Below the pieces are notes generated by a model. It did no database searches, was not told where the DNA came from, and was given only the letters and a program-made list of their open reading frames with translations. DNA of 64,000 bases from Flavobacteriaceae bacterium. Its GTDB lineage: Bacteria > Bacteroidota > Bacteroidia > Flavobacteriales > Flavobacteriaceae. Below are positions 42,639-51,626 of the stretch, in pieces. The translations under genes and the position numbers were made by a program. The DNA is taken from the NCBI GenBank assembly GCA_947483075.1, contig CANKLE010000007.1, forward strand, positions 62,001-126,000. Reading direction: 5' to 3'. Every line of letters begins with the position of its first letter. Positions within the stretch are counted from its first letter, which is position 1.

Positions 42639-43382
42639 CTACCCCTGAAGTAGTTTGTCCAAAATAATAGCCCGTACCTCCTCGTTAATCGCTTTGATTT
42701 CTGCTTTATTTTCAATGGATTTTCCTGCTGTGGAGACAAACTTGTGCACATGAGCCCTCATGATACCGGGGCTTCCGCTAAAAAAAGTATAGGAAAATCG
42801 TTTTTTGTTGTCTGGAAAAGTCATCGGAACAATTGGGATTTGGTATTCGATGGCCAAGCGGAAAGCGCCGTCTTTAAACCCGTCCAATACGATAGATTCG
42901 TCATAAGGCACGCCACCTTCGGGGAAAATACAAATGCTCAAGCCTTGATTCAGGCGTTTTTGTGCACGTTCAAATACCGCTTGACGGCTTTTGGCATTGC
43001 CCCGATCAACCAAGATACAAGTGCGTTTGTAAAAGAATCCAAATAATGGAATTTTAGCCAACTCTTTTTTGCCTACAAACACAAAGGGTTTAGGCGTAAC
43101 GGCCAGCATGAGCATGATGTCGGTCATCGAAGTGTGATTGGCCACAAACATATAACTGCTGTTGTTGTCGAGTTCTTGATCTTTGGTTACTTTGTAGTAA
43201 AACCCGCTGGTATACAAAATAGATTTGGCCCAAATGCGCGCCATTACAAAAAAGTAGGGATACCATTTTTCTTTGAGGATAGATAATACCAAAAACGGAA
43301 ACATGACTACGATAGGCAGGCCCATCATCAGGTAAAACCAAATGCGCCAAAGCAGCCAAAATATCATTTTTATGGGTTTCAT
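42639..43382 (-). CDS. plsC: 1-acyl-sn-glycerol-3-phosphate acyltransferase
   Basis: Membrane-associated acyltransferase that makes phosphatidic acid from lysophosphatidic acid. The 247-residue protein has an N-terminal hydrophobic segment (~8-35), the catalytic NHTSMTD (NHX4D motif), the FKRTCILVDRGNAKSRQ block, the substrate-phosphate motif IFPEGGVPYDE and the IPIVPMTFP block. It is convergent with recA and divergent from trpS. Its ATG is only 5 bp after a -7 box (43388-43395). Confidence 0.93.
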   Translation of the reverse strand: MKPIKMIFWLLWRIWFYLMMGLPIVVMFPFLVLSILKEKWYPYFFVMARIWAKSILYTSGFYYKVTKDQELDNNSSYMFVANHTSMTDIMLMLAVTPKPFVFVGKKELAKIPLFGFFYKRTCILVDRGNAKSRQAVFERAQKRLNQGLSICIFPEGGVPYDESIVLDGFKDGAFRLAIEYQIPIVPMTFPDNKKRFSYTFFSGSPGIMRAHVHKFVSTAGKSIENKAEIKAINEEVRAIILDKLLQG

Positions 43383-43387
43383 CGTAC

Positions 43388-43395
43388 CAAAAGTA
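43388..43395 (-). promoter_or_regulatory. -7 box (TACTTTTG) for plsC
   Basis: Minus-strand TAnnTTTG ending 5 bp before the plsC ATG at 43382, which implies a very short or absent 5' leader. Confidence 0.5.
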
Positions 43396-43426
43396 ACAAT
43401 TCAATCCCTATTTTTGCCAAAAGATT

Positions 43427-43434
43427 TACATTTG
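43427..43434 (+). promoter_or_regulatory. candidate -7 box (TACATTTG) for trpS
   Basis: TAnnTTTG, 16 bp before the trpS ATG. A second match (TATTTTTG) lies at 43409-43416. Confidence 0.5.
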
Positions 43435-43450
43435 CACAAACCCGCTCAAC

Positions 43451-44434
43451 ATGTCAAAAATACTCACCGGAATTCAAAGCACAGGAACCCCTCATTTAGG
43501 TAATTTATTGGGGGCGATTATTCCCGCTATCGAATTGTCAAATAAGCCCGAAAACGAGTCTTTTTTATTTATCGCCGATTTGCATTCGGTGACTCAAATC
43601 AAAGACGGTGCTGCCCTGCGTGCCAACACCTACAGTACGGCTGCCGCTTGGTTGGCTTGCGGGTTGAATATTGACAAGGTAATTTTTTACCGCCAATCAG
43701 ATGTGACCCAAACCGCCGAATTGGCTTGGTACTTGAGTTGCTTTTTTCCGTATCAACGCCTCACTTTGGCGCATTCGTTCAAAGACAAATCCGATCGGTT
43801 AGACGATGTAAATGCAGGGCTTTTTAGTTACCCCATGCTCATGGCTGCCGACATTTTACTGTATGATGCCGAATTTATTCCGGTGGGAAAAGACCAGTTG
43901 CAACACATCGAAATTACCCGTGATGTCGCGGCACGTTTCAACCACCAACTAGGTGACACTTTTGTTTTGCCCGAAGCCTATGTGCAGGAAGATACTAAAT
44001 ATGTGCCCGGAACCAATGGCGGAAAAATGAGTAAATCGGCCAATAATACCATCAATATTTTCCTGGACGACAAAGCCTTGCGCAAGCAAATCATGGGCAT
44101 AGAAACCGACAGTACTCCACTTGAAGATCCAAAGAATCCAGAAACTTGTAATGTGTTTGCCTTGTATAAACTGCTCGCCTCCGAAGCGCAGTTGCAAGAT
44201 TTGCGTGTAAAATACCAAAACACTACCCGGGACTTTGGGTACGGCCATGCCAAACAAGCGCTCTACGAATTGCTGCTTAGCCGTTTTGAGACCGAGCGAA
44301 CAAAATACCAGTACTACATGAACAACCTGGTCGAATTGGATGCGGCTTTACTTCAAGGCGCCAATAGAGCACGTAAAATAGCCGACGGTGTATTGAATCG
44401 GGTGCGAGAAAAGTTGGGTTTTGGGGCTAAATAG
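43451..44434 (+). CDS. trpS: tryptophan--tRNA ligase
   Basis: Class I aminoacyl-tRNA synthetase that charges tRNA-Trp. The 327-residue protein has TGIQSTGTPHLGN (the HIGH-equivalent, residues 6-18), the tryptophan-binding SYPMLMAADILLYD and PVGKDQLQHIE stretches and GGKMSKSANNTI (KMSKS). Length is typical of the family. No leader-type regulation is seen upstream. The 3' end overlaps the convergent dprA gene by 8 bp. Confidence 0.97.
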   Translation: MSKILTGIQSTGTPHLGNLLGAIIPAIELSNKPENESFLFIADLHSVTQIKDGAALRANTYSTAAAWLACGLNIDKVIFYRQSDVTQTAELAWYLSCFFPYQRLTLAHSFKDKSDRLDDVNAGLFSYPMLMAADILLYDAEFIPVGKDQLQHIEITRDVAARFNHQLGDTFVLPEAYVQEDTKYVPGTNGGKMSKSANNTINIFLDDKALRKQIMGIETDSTPLEDPKNPETCNVFALYKLLASEAQLQDLRVKYQNTTRDFGYGHAKQALYELLLSRFETERTKYQYYMNNLVELDAALLQGANRARKIADGVLNRVREKLGFGAK

Positions 44435-45527
44435 CCTCAAATAATTTTCCCGGCAACGGACGAATCACCCCTTTTAATTCCATCGTGAGCAACAAACCCG
44501 ATAGCCTATAAATGGGAACTTCGCAGGCTAATGCAATCAGGTCGAGTTCTTCTTTTCCTGTTTTTGCCAAATAATCATACACTTTTTGTTCTTGCTCGTC
44601 GAGTTGCACAAACAATTGTTTTTGTACTGCTTTTTTAGGCTGATTTATTTCCCAATTGAGGTTATAAACCAAATCGGCGGCGCTGCTCAATAGCATGGCT
44701 TTTTGCGATTGAATGAGCTGTAAACAGCCCTGGCTGTATTTGTCGGTAGGTCGGCCTGGAACAGCAAACACATCGCGGTTGTAGTCAAAAGCGCGATTGG
44801 CGGTAATTAAGGATCCTCCTTTTTCGGCTGATTCAATCACAATGGTTGCTTCGGATATGCCTGCAACGATTCGATTGCGCCGCACAAAATTTTCTTTTTC
44901 AGGAGGAGTTCCGCTGCAGAATTCGGTAAGTAAACCGCCATTTTCTTGTACTTGCGGCACGTATTTTTGATGGGCTTTGGGATAGAGTTGGTCTAAGCCG
45001 TGCGCGACTACTGCAATGGTTTGCAGCCCCTGTTCTAGGGCGGCTTGGTGGGCTACAACATCTATTCCAAAGGCAAATCCGCTCACAATAATTGGGTCTA
45101 ACGGAGCTAAATCGGCGATGAGTTGTTTGCAAAATGCCGCACCATGGGGAGTAACTTGCCGCGTTCCCACAATGCTAATTATTTTTCGGTTGATGAAATT
45201 TAGGTTCCCTTTTGAAAAAAGCAAAATGGGCCCGTCAAAACAATGTTTTAACCGTTCCGGATAATTGTCTTCTAGAAAAAAAGCGGTTTGAATCGTATTC
45301 TTCTGAATAAAATTTAACTCGGCTTCGGCGGCCTTAAATAAGTTGGGGGAACGAAGTTGTCGAAGCAAATTTTCGACCCCTTTTCCCGTTCCTCTAAATT
45401 TAGATAGGGGTGTTTTACAAACGGCTTCGGCTGATCCGCAGAGAGAAATTAGTTTTTTGGCAGTAACGTCTCCAATGCCTTCGGCTTTTAGCAAGGCTAA
45501 TACATAAAATAAATCTTCGTGGCGCAT
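44427..45527 (-). CDS. dprA: DNA-processing protein DprA
   Basis: Loads RecA on incoming single-stranded DNA during natural transformation. The 366-residue protein has an N-terminal helix-hairpin-helix/SAM-like region (~1-70), the Rossmann-type DprA core (ISIVGTRQVTPHGAAF, IIVSGFAFGIDVVAHQAAL, TIAVVAHGLDQLYP, ATIVIESAEKGGSLITANRA) and a C-terminal winged-helix DML1-like domain (~300-366). It is the only competence-associated gene in the window, so transformability cannot be judged. Convergent 8-bp overlap with trpS. Confidence 0.95.
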   Translation of the reverse strand: MRHEDLFYVLALLKAEGIGDVTAKKLISLCGSAEAVCKTPLSKFRGTGKGVENLLRQLRSPNLFKAAEAELNFIQKNTIQTAFFLEDNYPERLKHCFDGPILLFSKGNLNFINRKIISIVGTRQVTPHGAAFCKQLIADLAPLDPIIVSGFAFGIDVVAHQAALEQGLQTIAVVAHGLDQLYPKAHQKYVPQVQENGGLLTEFCSGTPPEKENFVRRNRIVAGISEATIVIESAEKGGSLITANRAFDYNRDVFAVPGRPTDKYSQGCLQLIQSQKAMLLSSAADLVYNLNWEINQPKKAVQKQLFVQLDEQEQKVYDYLAKTGKEELDLIALACEVPIYRLSGLLLTMELKGVIRPLPGKLFEAI

Positions 45528-45593
45528 AGTGTAGAATTGAAAAGGAAAAGTAGCGAATATTCCGAAATTGTTGAAAAAAATTACCGATAAAAT

Positions 45594-45623
45594 TTTGCTG
45601 CTCTATCTCAATGTATACCTTTG
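45594..45623 (+). promoter_or_regulatory. promoter of the SPOR protein gene (TTTG-N18-TACCTTTG)
   Basis: -33 TTTG at 45594-45597, 18-bp spacer and -7 TACCTTTG at 45616-45623. The ATG at 45629 follows after 5 bp, so the mRNA is probably leaderless or nearly so. An in-frame ATG at 45611 lies inside the promoter and is rejected. Confidence 0.65.
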
Positions 45624-45628
45624 CTTTT

Positions 45629-46561
45629 ATGAAGATTGAACAACACATCTCCCAATTGCTATACCGCCACCAATGTGTAACGGTACCTGGCTTTGGTGCT
45701 TTTTTAACTGAGGTACAATCGGCCTATTTGTATGCCCCCACTCATTCCTTTTATCCGCCTAAAAAAGTAATCTCCTTCAATTCCCAACTAAAAAACAACG
45801 ACGGGCTATTAGCCAATCACATTGCCGAATCAGAGAAAATCACCTACGAAAATGCCGTTCACGCCATAGAAAGCGAAGTGGTAATTTGGAAAACCACCCT
45901 GCAGGGAACAGGATATTTTGGTTTAAAAAACATTGGTGAGATCGCTTTAAATGCAGAAAACAACCTTCTTTTTACCCCTGCTGATTCGCTAAATTATTTA
46001 CCTGAAGCATTTGGTCTTTCCTCCTTTGTTTCGCCAAGAGTACTGCGTGAAGAACTTAAAAAAGAAGTGGCTGCCCTAGAAGAAAAGGCGCCAATCCTAT
46101 TCACGCCCGAAAGCAGAAAACTCCCAGTTTATCTGAAATATGCAGCCATTGTAGTGTTGGCCTTGACCGCCACAGGAAGTATTGGCTTAAAAGTATACAA
46201 CGATCAAATTGAACAAGAAACCCTAGTGGTAGAAATGGCGGTGCAAAAAGAGGTGCAAAACTCCATTCAAGAAGCCACTTTTTTTATTCAAAATCCAATA
46301 ACTCCTGTTGCTCCCTCTGTATCGGCCGAAGAATTATCGTATCACCTGGTGGCCGGTGCCTTTAGAAGTGAAGAAAATGCCAATATTGTCTTGCAAAATT
46401 TAATCACCCAAGGCTACCAAGCGCGTCGCATTGAGGAAAACAAACACGGTTTATTCCCGGTATTGTATGGCAGTTATGCCACCTACGACGAAGCAAAAGC
46501 TGCACAAGCTCAAATCGTTAATGTCAACGCAGAAGCTTGGATACTTGTTAAAGAACTCTAA
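45629..46561 (+). CDS. SPOR-domain membrane protein with N-terminal HU-like domain
   Basis: A 310-residue protein. The N-terminal ~130 residues (MKIEQHISQLLYRHQCVTVPGFGAFLTE) match the HU-CCDC81-type paired domain found in Bacteroidota SPOR proteins. A single membrane helix follows (~173-192, YLKYAAIVVLALTATGSIGL), and the C-terminal ~75 residues form a SPOR domain (YHLVAGAFRSEENANIVLQN...ARRI...YPVLYGS-like) that binds denuded peptidoglycan at division sites. This topology would put the HU-like part in the cytoplasm and SPOR in the periplasm. It is followed by a terminator. Confidence 0.88.
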   Translation: MKIEQHISQLLYRHQCVTVPGFGAFLTEVQSAYLYAPTHSFYPPKKVISFNSQLKNNDGLLANHIAESEKITYENAVHAIESEVVIWKTTLQGTGYFGLKNIGEIALNAENNLLFTPADSLNYLPEAFGLSSFVSPRVLREELKKEVAALEEKAPILFTPESRKLPVYLKYAAIVVLALTATGSIGLKVYNDQIEQETLVVEMAVQKEVQNSIQEATFFIQNPITPVAPSVSAEELSYHLVAGAFRSEENANIVLQNLITQGYQARRIEENKHGLFPVLYGSYATYDEAKAAQAQIVNVNAEAWILVKEL

Positions 46562-46567
46562 TCATTT

Positions 46568-46591
46568 ATCCCGCTCCGGCGGGATTTTTTA
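46568..46591 (+). terminator. rho-independent terminator after the SPOR gene
   Basis: ATCCCGC/GCGGGAT stem, TCCG loop, T tract. It sits 6 bp past the stop and 11 bp before the thioesterase start. Confidence 0.85.
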
Positions 46592-46601
46592 TACCTAGCC
46601 T

Positions 46602-47111
46602 ATGCAACCCAAAACCCCTTCCGAATCGTTAACTGTACTTACCGATTTAGTCTTGCCTAGTGAAACCAATCCGTTAAATAATTTATTTGGCGGCGAATTA
46701 TTGGCCCGCATGGATCGAGCAGCCAGTATTGCGGCCAGAAGACATTCGCGGCGAATTGCAGTAACTGCATCGGTGAATCACGTGGCGTTTAATCGCTCCA
46801 TCCCTTTAGGCAGTGTGGTTACGGTAGAGGCCAAAATATCCAGAAGCTTTAAAACCTCCATGGAAATTTATATTGATGTTTGGGTAGAAGACCGAGAAAC
46901 CGGAAACCGAAATAAGGCCAATGAAGCCATTTACACCTTTGTGGCTGTAGACGATACCGGAAGACCTGTAGAAGTTCCGGCAGTAGTGCCTGAAACCGAA
47001 TTAGAAAAACAACGATTTGACGCTGCTCTTCGTCGCAAACAATTGAGTTTGGTTTTGGCGGGGAAAATGAATCCACATGATGCCACCGAACTCAAAGCCT
47101 TATTTATCTAA
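46602..47111 (+). CDS. acyl-CoA thioesterase (hotdog fold)
   Basis: Hydrolyses acyl-CoA to free fatty acid and CoA. The 169-residue protein has the family motif of the YciA/BACH group, ETNPLNNLFGGELLARMDRAASIAA, with the catalytic Asn and Asp, then VNHVAFNRSIPLGSVVTVEAKI and a hydrophobic strand set ending near residue 128, with a charged C-terminal tail. Chain-length preference is unknown. The stop is exactly adjacent to the convergent EnvC-like stop, leaving no intergenic base. Confidence 0.92.
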   Translation: MQPKTPSESLTVLTDLVLPSETNPLNNLFGGELLARMDRAASIAARRHSRRIAVTASVNHVAFNRSIPLGSVVTVEAKISRSFKTSMEIYIDVWVEDRETGNRNKANEAIYTFVAVDDTGRPVEVPAVVPETELEKQRFDAALRRKQLSLVLAGKMNPHDATELKALFI

Positions 47112-48371
47112 CTACATATTAAACAACCAGGTGGCCGGATTGTTATAGGTGGTGTTCTGAGAAATTGTAAATTTCAAGACTGTTTTTCCGGTGTCACCAT
47201 TGGTTCGGATTTTTCCGATCGATTGCTTAATCGATACTTTGTCTCCTTTATTTACCGACACGCTAATGAGGTTCTGGTATACCGTAAAATAATCCCCGTG
47301 TTGTATCATGACCGCTTTATTTACCGGCGACAAGACCATCACACTAATTACTTCGCCCGCATATACCGCGCGTGCACTTGCTCCTTGATCGGTCGTGATT
47401 TCTACCCCGCTGTTGTGTACGATTAAGGTTTTGTATATGGGGTGCGGCTGATCTCCAAAAGGCAAAGAAACAAAGCCTTTTTCTACAGGCCAAGGCAACT
47501 TTCCTTTGTTGGCTCTAAAATTATTTGATTCGATTTTTCCTTCGGCAGTCAAAATAATTTTAGCCGACGTCTCTGTCGCTTTGGTCGATTCGGTAGTGGT
47601 TTTGGGGTTTGTTTTTACCGCGGCTGTAGCGGTTTTTTTATTGGCAGCAGCAATCGCAGCTCGCAATAACTTCGCAATTTGATTGTCGATATTTTTGGTT
47701 TCCTGTTGCTTCTTTTTGATTTCGGCCAGCAGTTGTTTTTTGTCTTTTTTGATGGCCTTGGCCAATTCTTGCTGCACAAGTTTTTCTTTTTCTAAGACCA
47801 ATCGCTCTTTTTCGTTTTCTTCGATCAATTTTTGTTTGGCCGTTTTTTGCACCTCTAAAGTCTTGTTGTGTACTTCTAATTCTACCGATTTGGTCTGAAT
47901 TTCCAGTCCTTGATTTTTACGGTAGCTGGCATATTGCTTCATGTATTGTGCCCGTTTATAGGCCTGTAAAAAATTCTCGGACGACAACAAAAACATGGCC
48001 CTACTTTGCTCCGAACGGCTTTTGTAGGATTTGACAATCATTTGTGCATAATCGTCTTTCAAAACCGTTAATTCTCTTTTTAATCTATTGATGGTCAATT
48101 GATTTAAATACATGTCGTTCCCCAATAATTTGGTTTGCTTTTCGGTGGTGTTGATCAGTTTTTCTTTGAGTTGGATTTTTTCGGATTGGATTTCCAGCTG
48201 CTTTTTTACCGAAACTTCTTTTGATTTCACACTTTGCAATTGCGCTTCTTTTTCGCGAATCTCTTTCAAGATTTCGGCCTTGCGTTGCTCTAATTTTTCT
48301 TGCTGATTTTCTTGACTCCACACGAATGTTGAAGTGATGAGCAACAAAATGGAGATGATTACTTTTCCCAT
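47112..48371 (-). CDS. EnvC-like murein hydrolase activator (degenerate LytM domain)
   Basis: A 419-residue exported protein. A signal peptide (MGKVIISILLLITSTFVWSQ) leads to two long coiled-coil segments (~22-110 and ~150-240, rich in Lys, Glu and Gln) and a C-terminal M23/LytM fold (~310-419). The zinc ligands of active M23 enzymes are replaced: HNSGVEI stands where HxGxD is expected, and LKFTI where HxH is expected. It is therefore probably not a peptidase but an EnvC-type activator of amidases for daughter-cell separation. It is the last gene of the long minus-strand cluster. Confidence 0.9.
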   Translation of the reverse strand: MGKVIISILLLITSTFVWSQENQQEKLEQRKAEILKEIREKEAQLQSVKSKEVSVKKQLEIQSEKIQLKEKLINTTEKQTKLLGNDMYLNQLTINRLKRELTVLKDDYAQMIVKSYKSRSEQSRAMFLLSSENFLQAYKRAQYMKQYASYRKNQGLEIQTKSVELEVHNKTLEVQKTAKQKLIEENEKERLVLEKEKLVQQELAKAIKKDKKQLLAEIKKKQQETKNIDNQIAKLLRAAIAAANKKTATAAVKTNPKTTTESTKATETSAKIILTAEGKIESNNFRANKGKLPWPVEKGFVSLPFGDQPHPIYKTLIVHNSGVEITTDQGASARAVYAGEVISVMVLSPVNKAVMIQHGDYFTVYQNLISVSVNKGDKVSIKQSIGKIRTNGDTGKTVLKFTISQNTTYNNPATWLFNM

Positions 48372-48391
48372 AACAATATATTTAGGCCTTG

Positions 48392-49171
48392 CTAATTAAT
48401 AACTATTCGTTTATACCCTTCCGGAACAGCGTACGGAAAAGTTAATTCCTCGTTGAGTGACACATCGGTGTATTCGATGTCGAGGTTCATTTTGGCTTGT
48501 TTTTGAATGGCATTGACCACAATATTGGCGGGTAAAATTAAATTATTATAGGAAGAAAATCGAGGGTAACTTACCGTCAATAATCGCTCTTGTGCTTGTT
48601 GCTGAATGATTTGTTTTTGCAAACGCCAATTCACCGCATCAAAGAAATAGGTAATAAAAGCAGCGGCACCATTGTCTTTCTCTACTTTAATTAAATTATC
48701 CGCGGTAGAAGATTTGCATTCACTAGAAGGGAAAGCCTCTATGGCCTGGCCAATTAATACATTTTGTAGTTTTTGGAAATTTAAATCCGTACCCACAAAT
48801 TGGCTAATGGCTTCAAAATTACCGTCAAAATAGCTGCCGTTTAACTTTTCATAATACTGCACTTGCGTGGGCGTTATCAAGGCTTTGGCCATGGTGATCC
48901 CCAAAAAACGAACGCTAATAATTATTTTTTCGTCTTTCTTTATTTTTATTTCGGCCGTTACGTTTTGGGCTTGTTTATCGGTTTCGTAATGGGCATTACA
49001 CTTGATGTAGGCCGAAGAAAAATCCAATTGATTTTCAAAATAATTGCCTTTAATTCGGGTAGTGTCGGCCACGGGTTGTGCCAATTGGGCCAAGGCCTTT
49101 TTTTCGGCTATGGGCAATTTTGATTTGCATGAAACGGCAAGCACCGCAAGGAATAGCAACAGGTATTTCAT
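48392..49171 (-). CDS. DUF4292-family lipoprotein
   Basis: A 259-residue predicted lipoprotein (MKYLLLFLAVLAVSC, lipobox Cys15). The mature part is beta-rich with the DUF4292 pattern (KIIISVRFLGITMAKALITPTQV, AFITYFFDAVNWRLQKQ, LPANIVVNAIQKQAKMNLDIEY), related in fold to LolA-like lipoprotein carriers (family inference). Its exact role is unknown. The ATG overlaps the TPR gene end by 4 bp, and the EnvC-like gene follows after 20 bp, pointing to an envelope-related operon. Confidence 0.88.
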   Translation of the reverse strand: MKYLLLFLAVLAVSCKSKLPIAEKKALAQLAQPVADTTRIKGNYFENQLDFSSAYIKCNAHYETDKQAQNVTAEIKIKKDEKIIISVRFLGITMAKALITPTQVQYYEKLNGSYFDGNFEAISQFVGTDLNFQKLQNVLIGQAIEAFPSSECKSSTADNLIKVEKDNGAAAFITYFFDAVNWRLQKQIIQQQAQERLLTVSYPRFSSYNNLILPANIVVNAIQKQAKMNLDIEYTDVSLNEELTFPYAVPEGYKRIVIN

Positions 49172-50523
49172 TTCTTTTTTGCTTGCTGAACAAGTGCTTC
49201 AGCTTTATTAAAATAATATTCTTTTTTGGTTTCATTCCCCAGGGCAGCATAGGCTTCGCCCAATTGAATGTAATAATTAATTTCTAAGGCCTTGTCCTCA
49301 ACCACATATTCCAAGCCCGATTCCAAGAATTGAATGGCTTCGGCAGATTTCTTTAGTTGATTGTATGCCAAGCCTACAAAATAATACCACTGCGGTTGCA
49401 ACGGAAATCGCTCGGTGGCTTCGGCGGCTCTGAGTGCTAGAACGTCAAATTGACCTGTTTCGGTATACCGCTCGCACAATAAACTCAACGATTCCATGTC
49501 ATCGGGTGTCAGCGCGAGTTGCTTGTTGTAAAAATAGATCGCTTTAGTGAGGTTGTTTTTGTTTTGGTAAAATTTACCGACTTCTTTGTTTACCGCAACC
49601 GATTGGTCCTGAACCAGCATCGCCACCGCTTTATCAAAATCAGCATCAAATTGGGGTTTGTCTTGAATAAACAATAAAAACTCATTCAGCATGCGGTGCT
49701 TAATTTTGGATTCTACCTTAGGGCTAGCTAACACAAATAGCAACGACTTTACCGCTTGTTCTCCATCATTGGCCAACAAATGATATTTAAACAAACTCAC
49801 TTGTGCCCAATCGGATGTGGGAATAGCTTGTTCTAACTTTTTGGCTACTTCTAAGGCTTTATCGTCTTGATTTTTATCCGAATATAAAAATATTAAACTT
49901 ATGTAATTGGCCTCTTCTTGGGGGTTTTTGTTAATTTCGGCCCACAAGCGATCCATTTCTGAGCTTTGGTATTTGCCTTGACTGACAATTTGAAACTTGT
50001 ATTTATCCCGCAATTCTGATTTGCCTACCGTGTCATTTAGCTCGTTAATTAAATTTAAGGCCTTGTCATACTGCTGGGTATTCATATACAAAGACACCAA
50101 GTCTTCTTTGTAGTCTTTATTGAATTCGATGAGTTGCAGTACAATAGAAATGGCCTCTTCATAGGCTTTCGTTTCGTACATCACATCATAAAGGCCTACC
50201 CAAAACCATTTGTTGGTAGGGTCTAGTTGGGTGGCTTTTTCGAAGGCTTCGTTGGCTTTATTGTAGTCCTTTTGAGCCAAATAATTTTTTCCCAATTCGA
50301 AATAAACTACCGCATTGTTGGGCTCAAGTGATTGGCATTTTTCTAGAGACAATATGGCTTTGTCGTAATTCTCTATTCCTTTTTGCGTAAGGGATTCGTA
50401 GAACGCATCTTGAAATTGATCGGTGGCATTGGCAATGTCGGTGGGCTCTGTCTGCGCGCAAAGAGGCTGGGCCAAACCAAGCCAAATGCAACCAAAAGTC
50501 AGAATCCTATTTGCTATTATCAT
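49168..50523 (-). CDS. exported tetratricopeptide-repeat protein
   Basis: A 451-residue protein with a signal peptide (ending near GLAQPLCAQ, residue ~24) and then about ten TPR units across the whole length, for example NAVVYFELGKNYLAQKDYNKANEAFEKATQLDPTN and WYYFVGLAYNQLKKSAEAIQFLESGLE. The product is probably a periplasmic scaffold. It overlaps DUF4292 by 4 bp and follows the nucleotidyltransferase by 19 bp. I see no membrane anchor other than the signal. Function unknown. Confidence 0.85.
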   Translation of the reverse strand: MIIANRILTFGCIWLGLAQPLCAQTEPTDIANATDQFQDAFYESLTQKGIENYDKAILSLEKCQSLEPNNAVVYFELGKNYLAQKDYNKANEAFEKATQLDPTNKWFWVGLYDVMYETKAYEEAISIVLQLIEFNKDYKEDLVSLYMNTQQYDKALNLINELNDTVGKSELRDKYKFQIVSQGKYQSSEMDRLWAEINKNPQEEANYISLIFLYSDKNQDDKALEVAKKLEQAIPTSDWAQVSLFKYHLLANDGEQAVKSLLFVLASPKVESKIKHRMLNEFLLFIQDKPQFDADFDKAVAMLVQDQSVAVNKEVGKFYQNKNNLTKAIYFYNKQLALTPDDMESLSLLCERYTETGQFDVLALRAAEATERFPLQPQWYYFVGLAYNQLKKSAEAIQFLESGLEYVVEDKALEINYYIQLGEAYAALGNETKKEYYFNKAEALVQQAKKK

Positions 50524-50542
50524 ATACCAAGCAGCTTATTTT

Positions 50543-51553
50543 TTATTCTAAAACCGAGTAATCGCCAATGCTAATGCTTGTAAAGTGCCCATTAAACCGA
50601 GCGTGACTCCCTATCATGGCGTTGTCTAATTTTGCGTTTGTAATGTGGCTGTGGTTTTGCACCAAACTGTTGGTGAGCGAGCTGTTGCTCACATGACAAC
50701 CTTTGCCTAAAGACACATTGGGGCCTATGGTACAGTTTACCAACTCTACGTCATCGCCAATATAACAGGGCGCAATAATTGTTGAGTTTTGCAGTAATGC
50801 TGTATCAGAAACTAAGTGCTCCCCGTCTTGGTGCAAAAATTGCAATAGCCGTGAATTGGTCTCTACGGTCACGTTTTTGTTGCCGCAATCCATCCATTCG
50901 TCTACTTTTCCGGGCACAAACTTGAGGCCTTTTTCTTTCATGTTTTCTAAGCCGTCGGTGAGTTGGTATTCGCCGCCTTTCACCACGTTATTGTCTAATA
51001 AATACTGCAACTCCGCGCGCAAGGTTTCGCCCGATTTGAAATAATAAATGCCAATAATCGCTAAGTCCGAAACAAAAGTGGTGGGTTTTTCGACAAAATC
51101 TACAATTTGGTTTTGCTCGTTCAATTGAACTACTCCAAACGCGCTAGGGTCTTCTACTTGTTTCACCCAAATTACGCTATCTGCCGAGGTGTCTAAGGCA
51201 AAATCAGCACGAAACAAAGTGTCTGCATAGGCAATCACCAAAGGCCCGCTCATGGATTCTTTGGCGCACAAAATTGCGTGGGCTGTTCCTAAGGCTTCGG
51301 TTTGGTAATAAATAGTGCCTTTAGACCCTAATTTTTCGGCGATGGCGATCAGCTCTTTTTCTACCTGCGTGCCAAAATCGGGGTGTATAATAAACGCAAT
51401 TTCTTCGATGTCTTGGTTAATCACCCCGGCGATATCTTCGACCAAGCGGTGTACAATAGGTTTTCCCGCAATGGGGATTAATGGCTTAGGAACAGTAAGC
51501 GTGTGGGGACGCAATCTGGATCCTCGTCCAGCCATGGGTACAATTATTTTCAT
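50543..51553 (-). CDS. sugar-phosphate nucleotidyltransferase with left-handed beta-helix end
   Basis: A 336-residue sugar-1-phosphate nucleotidyltransferase. The N-terminal Rossmann-like domain has the signature MKIIVPMAGRGSRLRPHTLTVPKPLIPIAGKP, IAYADTLF (metal Asp) and VEKPTTF. The C-terminal ~90 residues are hexapeptide-like repeats (TIIAPCYIGDDVELVNCTIGPNVSLGKG). The nucleotide and sugar cannot be fixed: UDP-, dTDP- or GDP-sugar are all possible. It lies near a flippase and dut in the cluster, consistent with surface polysaccharide precursor supply. Confidence 0.9.
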   Translation of the reverse strand: MKIIVPMAGRGSRLRPHTLTVPKPLIPIAGKPIVHRLVEDIAGVINQDIEEIAFIIHPDFGTQVEKELIAIAEKLGSKGTIYYQTEALGTAHAILCAKESMSGPLVIAYADTLFRADFALDTSADSVIWVKQVEDPSAFGVVQLNEQNQIVDFVEKPTTFVSDLAIIGIYYFKSGETLRAELQYLLDNNVVKGGEYQLTDGLENMKEKGLKFVPGKVDEWMDCGNKNVTVETNSRLLQFLHQDGEHLVSDTALLQNSTIIAPCYIGDDVELVNCTIGPNVSLGKGCHVSNSSLTNSLVQNHSHITNAKLDNAMIGSHARFNGHFTSISIGDYSVLE

Positions 51554-51571
51554 CAGATTAGATTTTAGGGC

Positions 51572-51591
51572 GCAAAGTTCGCAAACTTTGC
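51572..51591. repeat. short inverted repeat between dut and the nucleotidyltransferase gene
   Basis: GCAAAGTT and AACTTTGC, 8-bp arms with a 4-nt loop, in the 73-bp gap. There is no T tract, so it is not an obvious terminator; it could be an operator or mRNA-processing hairpin. The GCAAAG word also occurs in the CGCAAAG segment of repeat island B. Confidence 0.4.
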
Positions 51592-51626
51592 CTGAATTGA
51601 CTAGTTATTTGGATTTTATTGTGAGC

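Noticed and set aside
45611..45628. Upstream ATG extension of the SPOR protein
   Set aside because: It lies inside the -7 box of a TTTG-N18-TACCTTTG promoter, so it should not be in the mRNA.
47112..48371. Loss of zinc ligands in the LytM domain read as a decayed pseudogene
   Set aside because: The frame is intact and the domain order is that of EnvC-type activators, which are naturally inactive.
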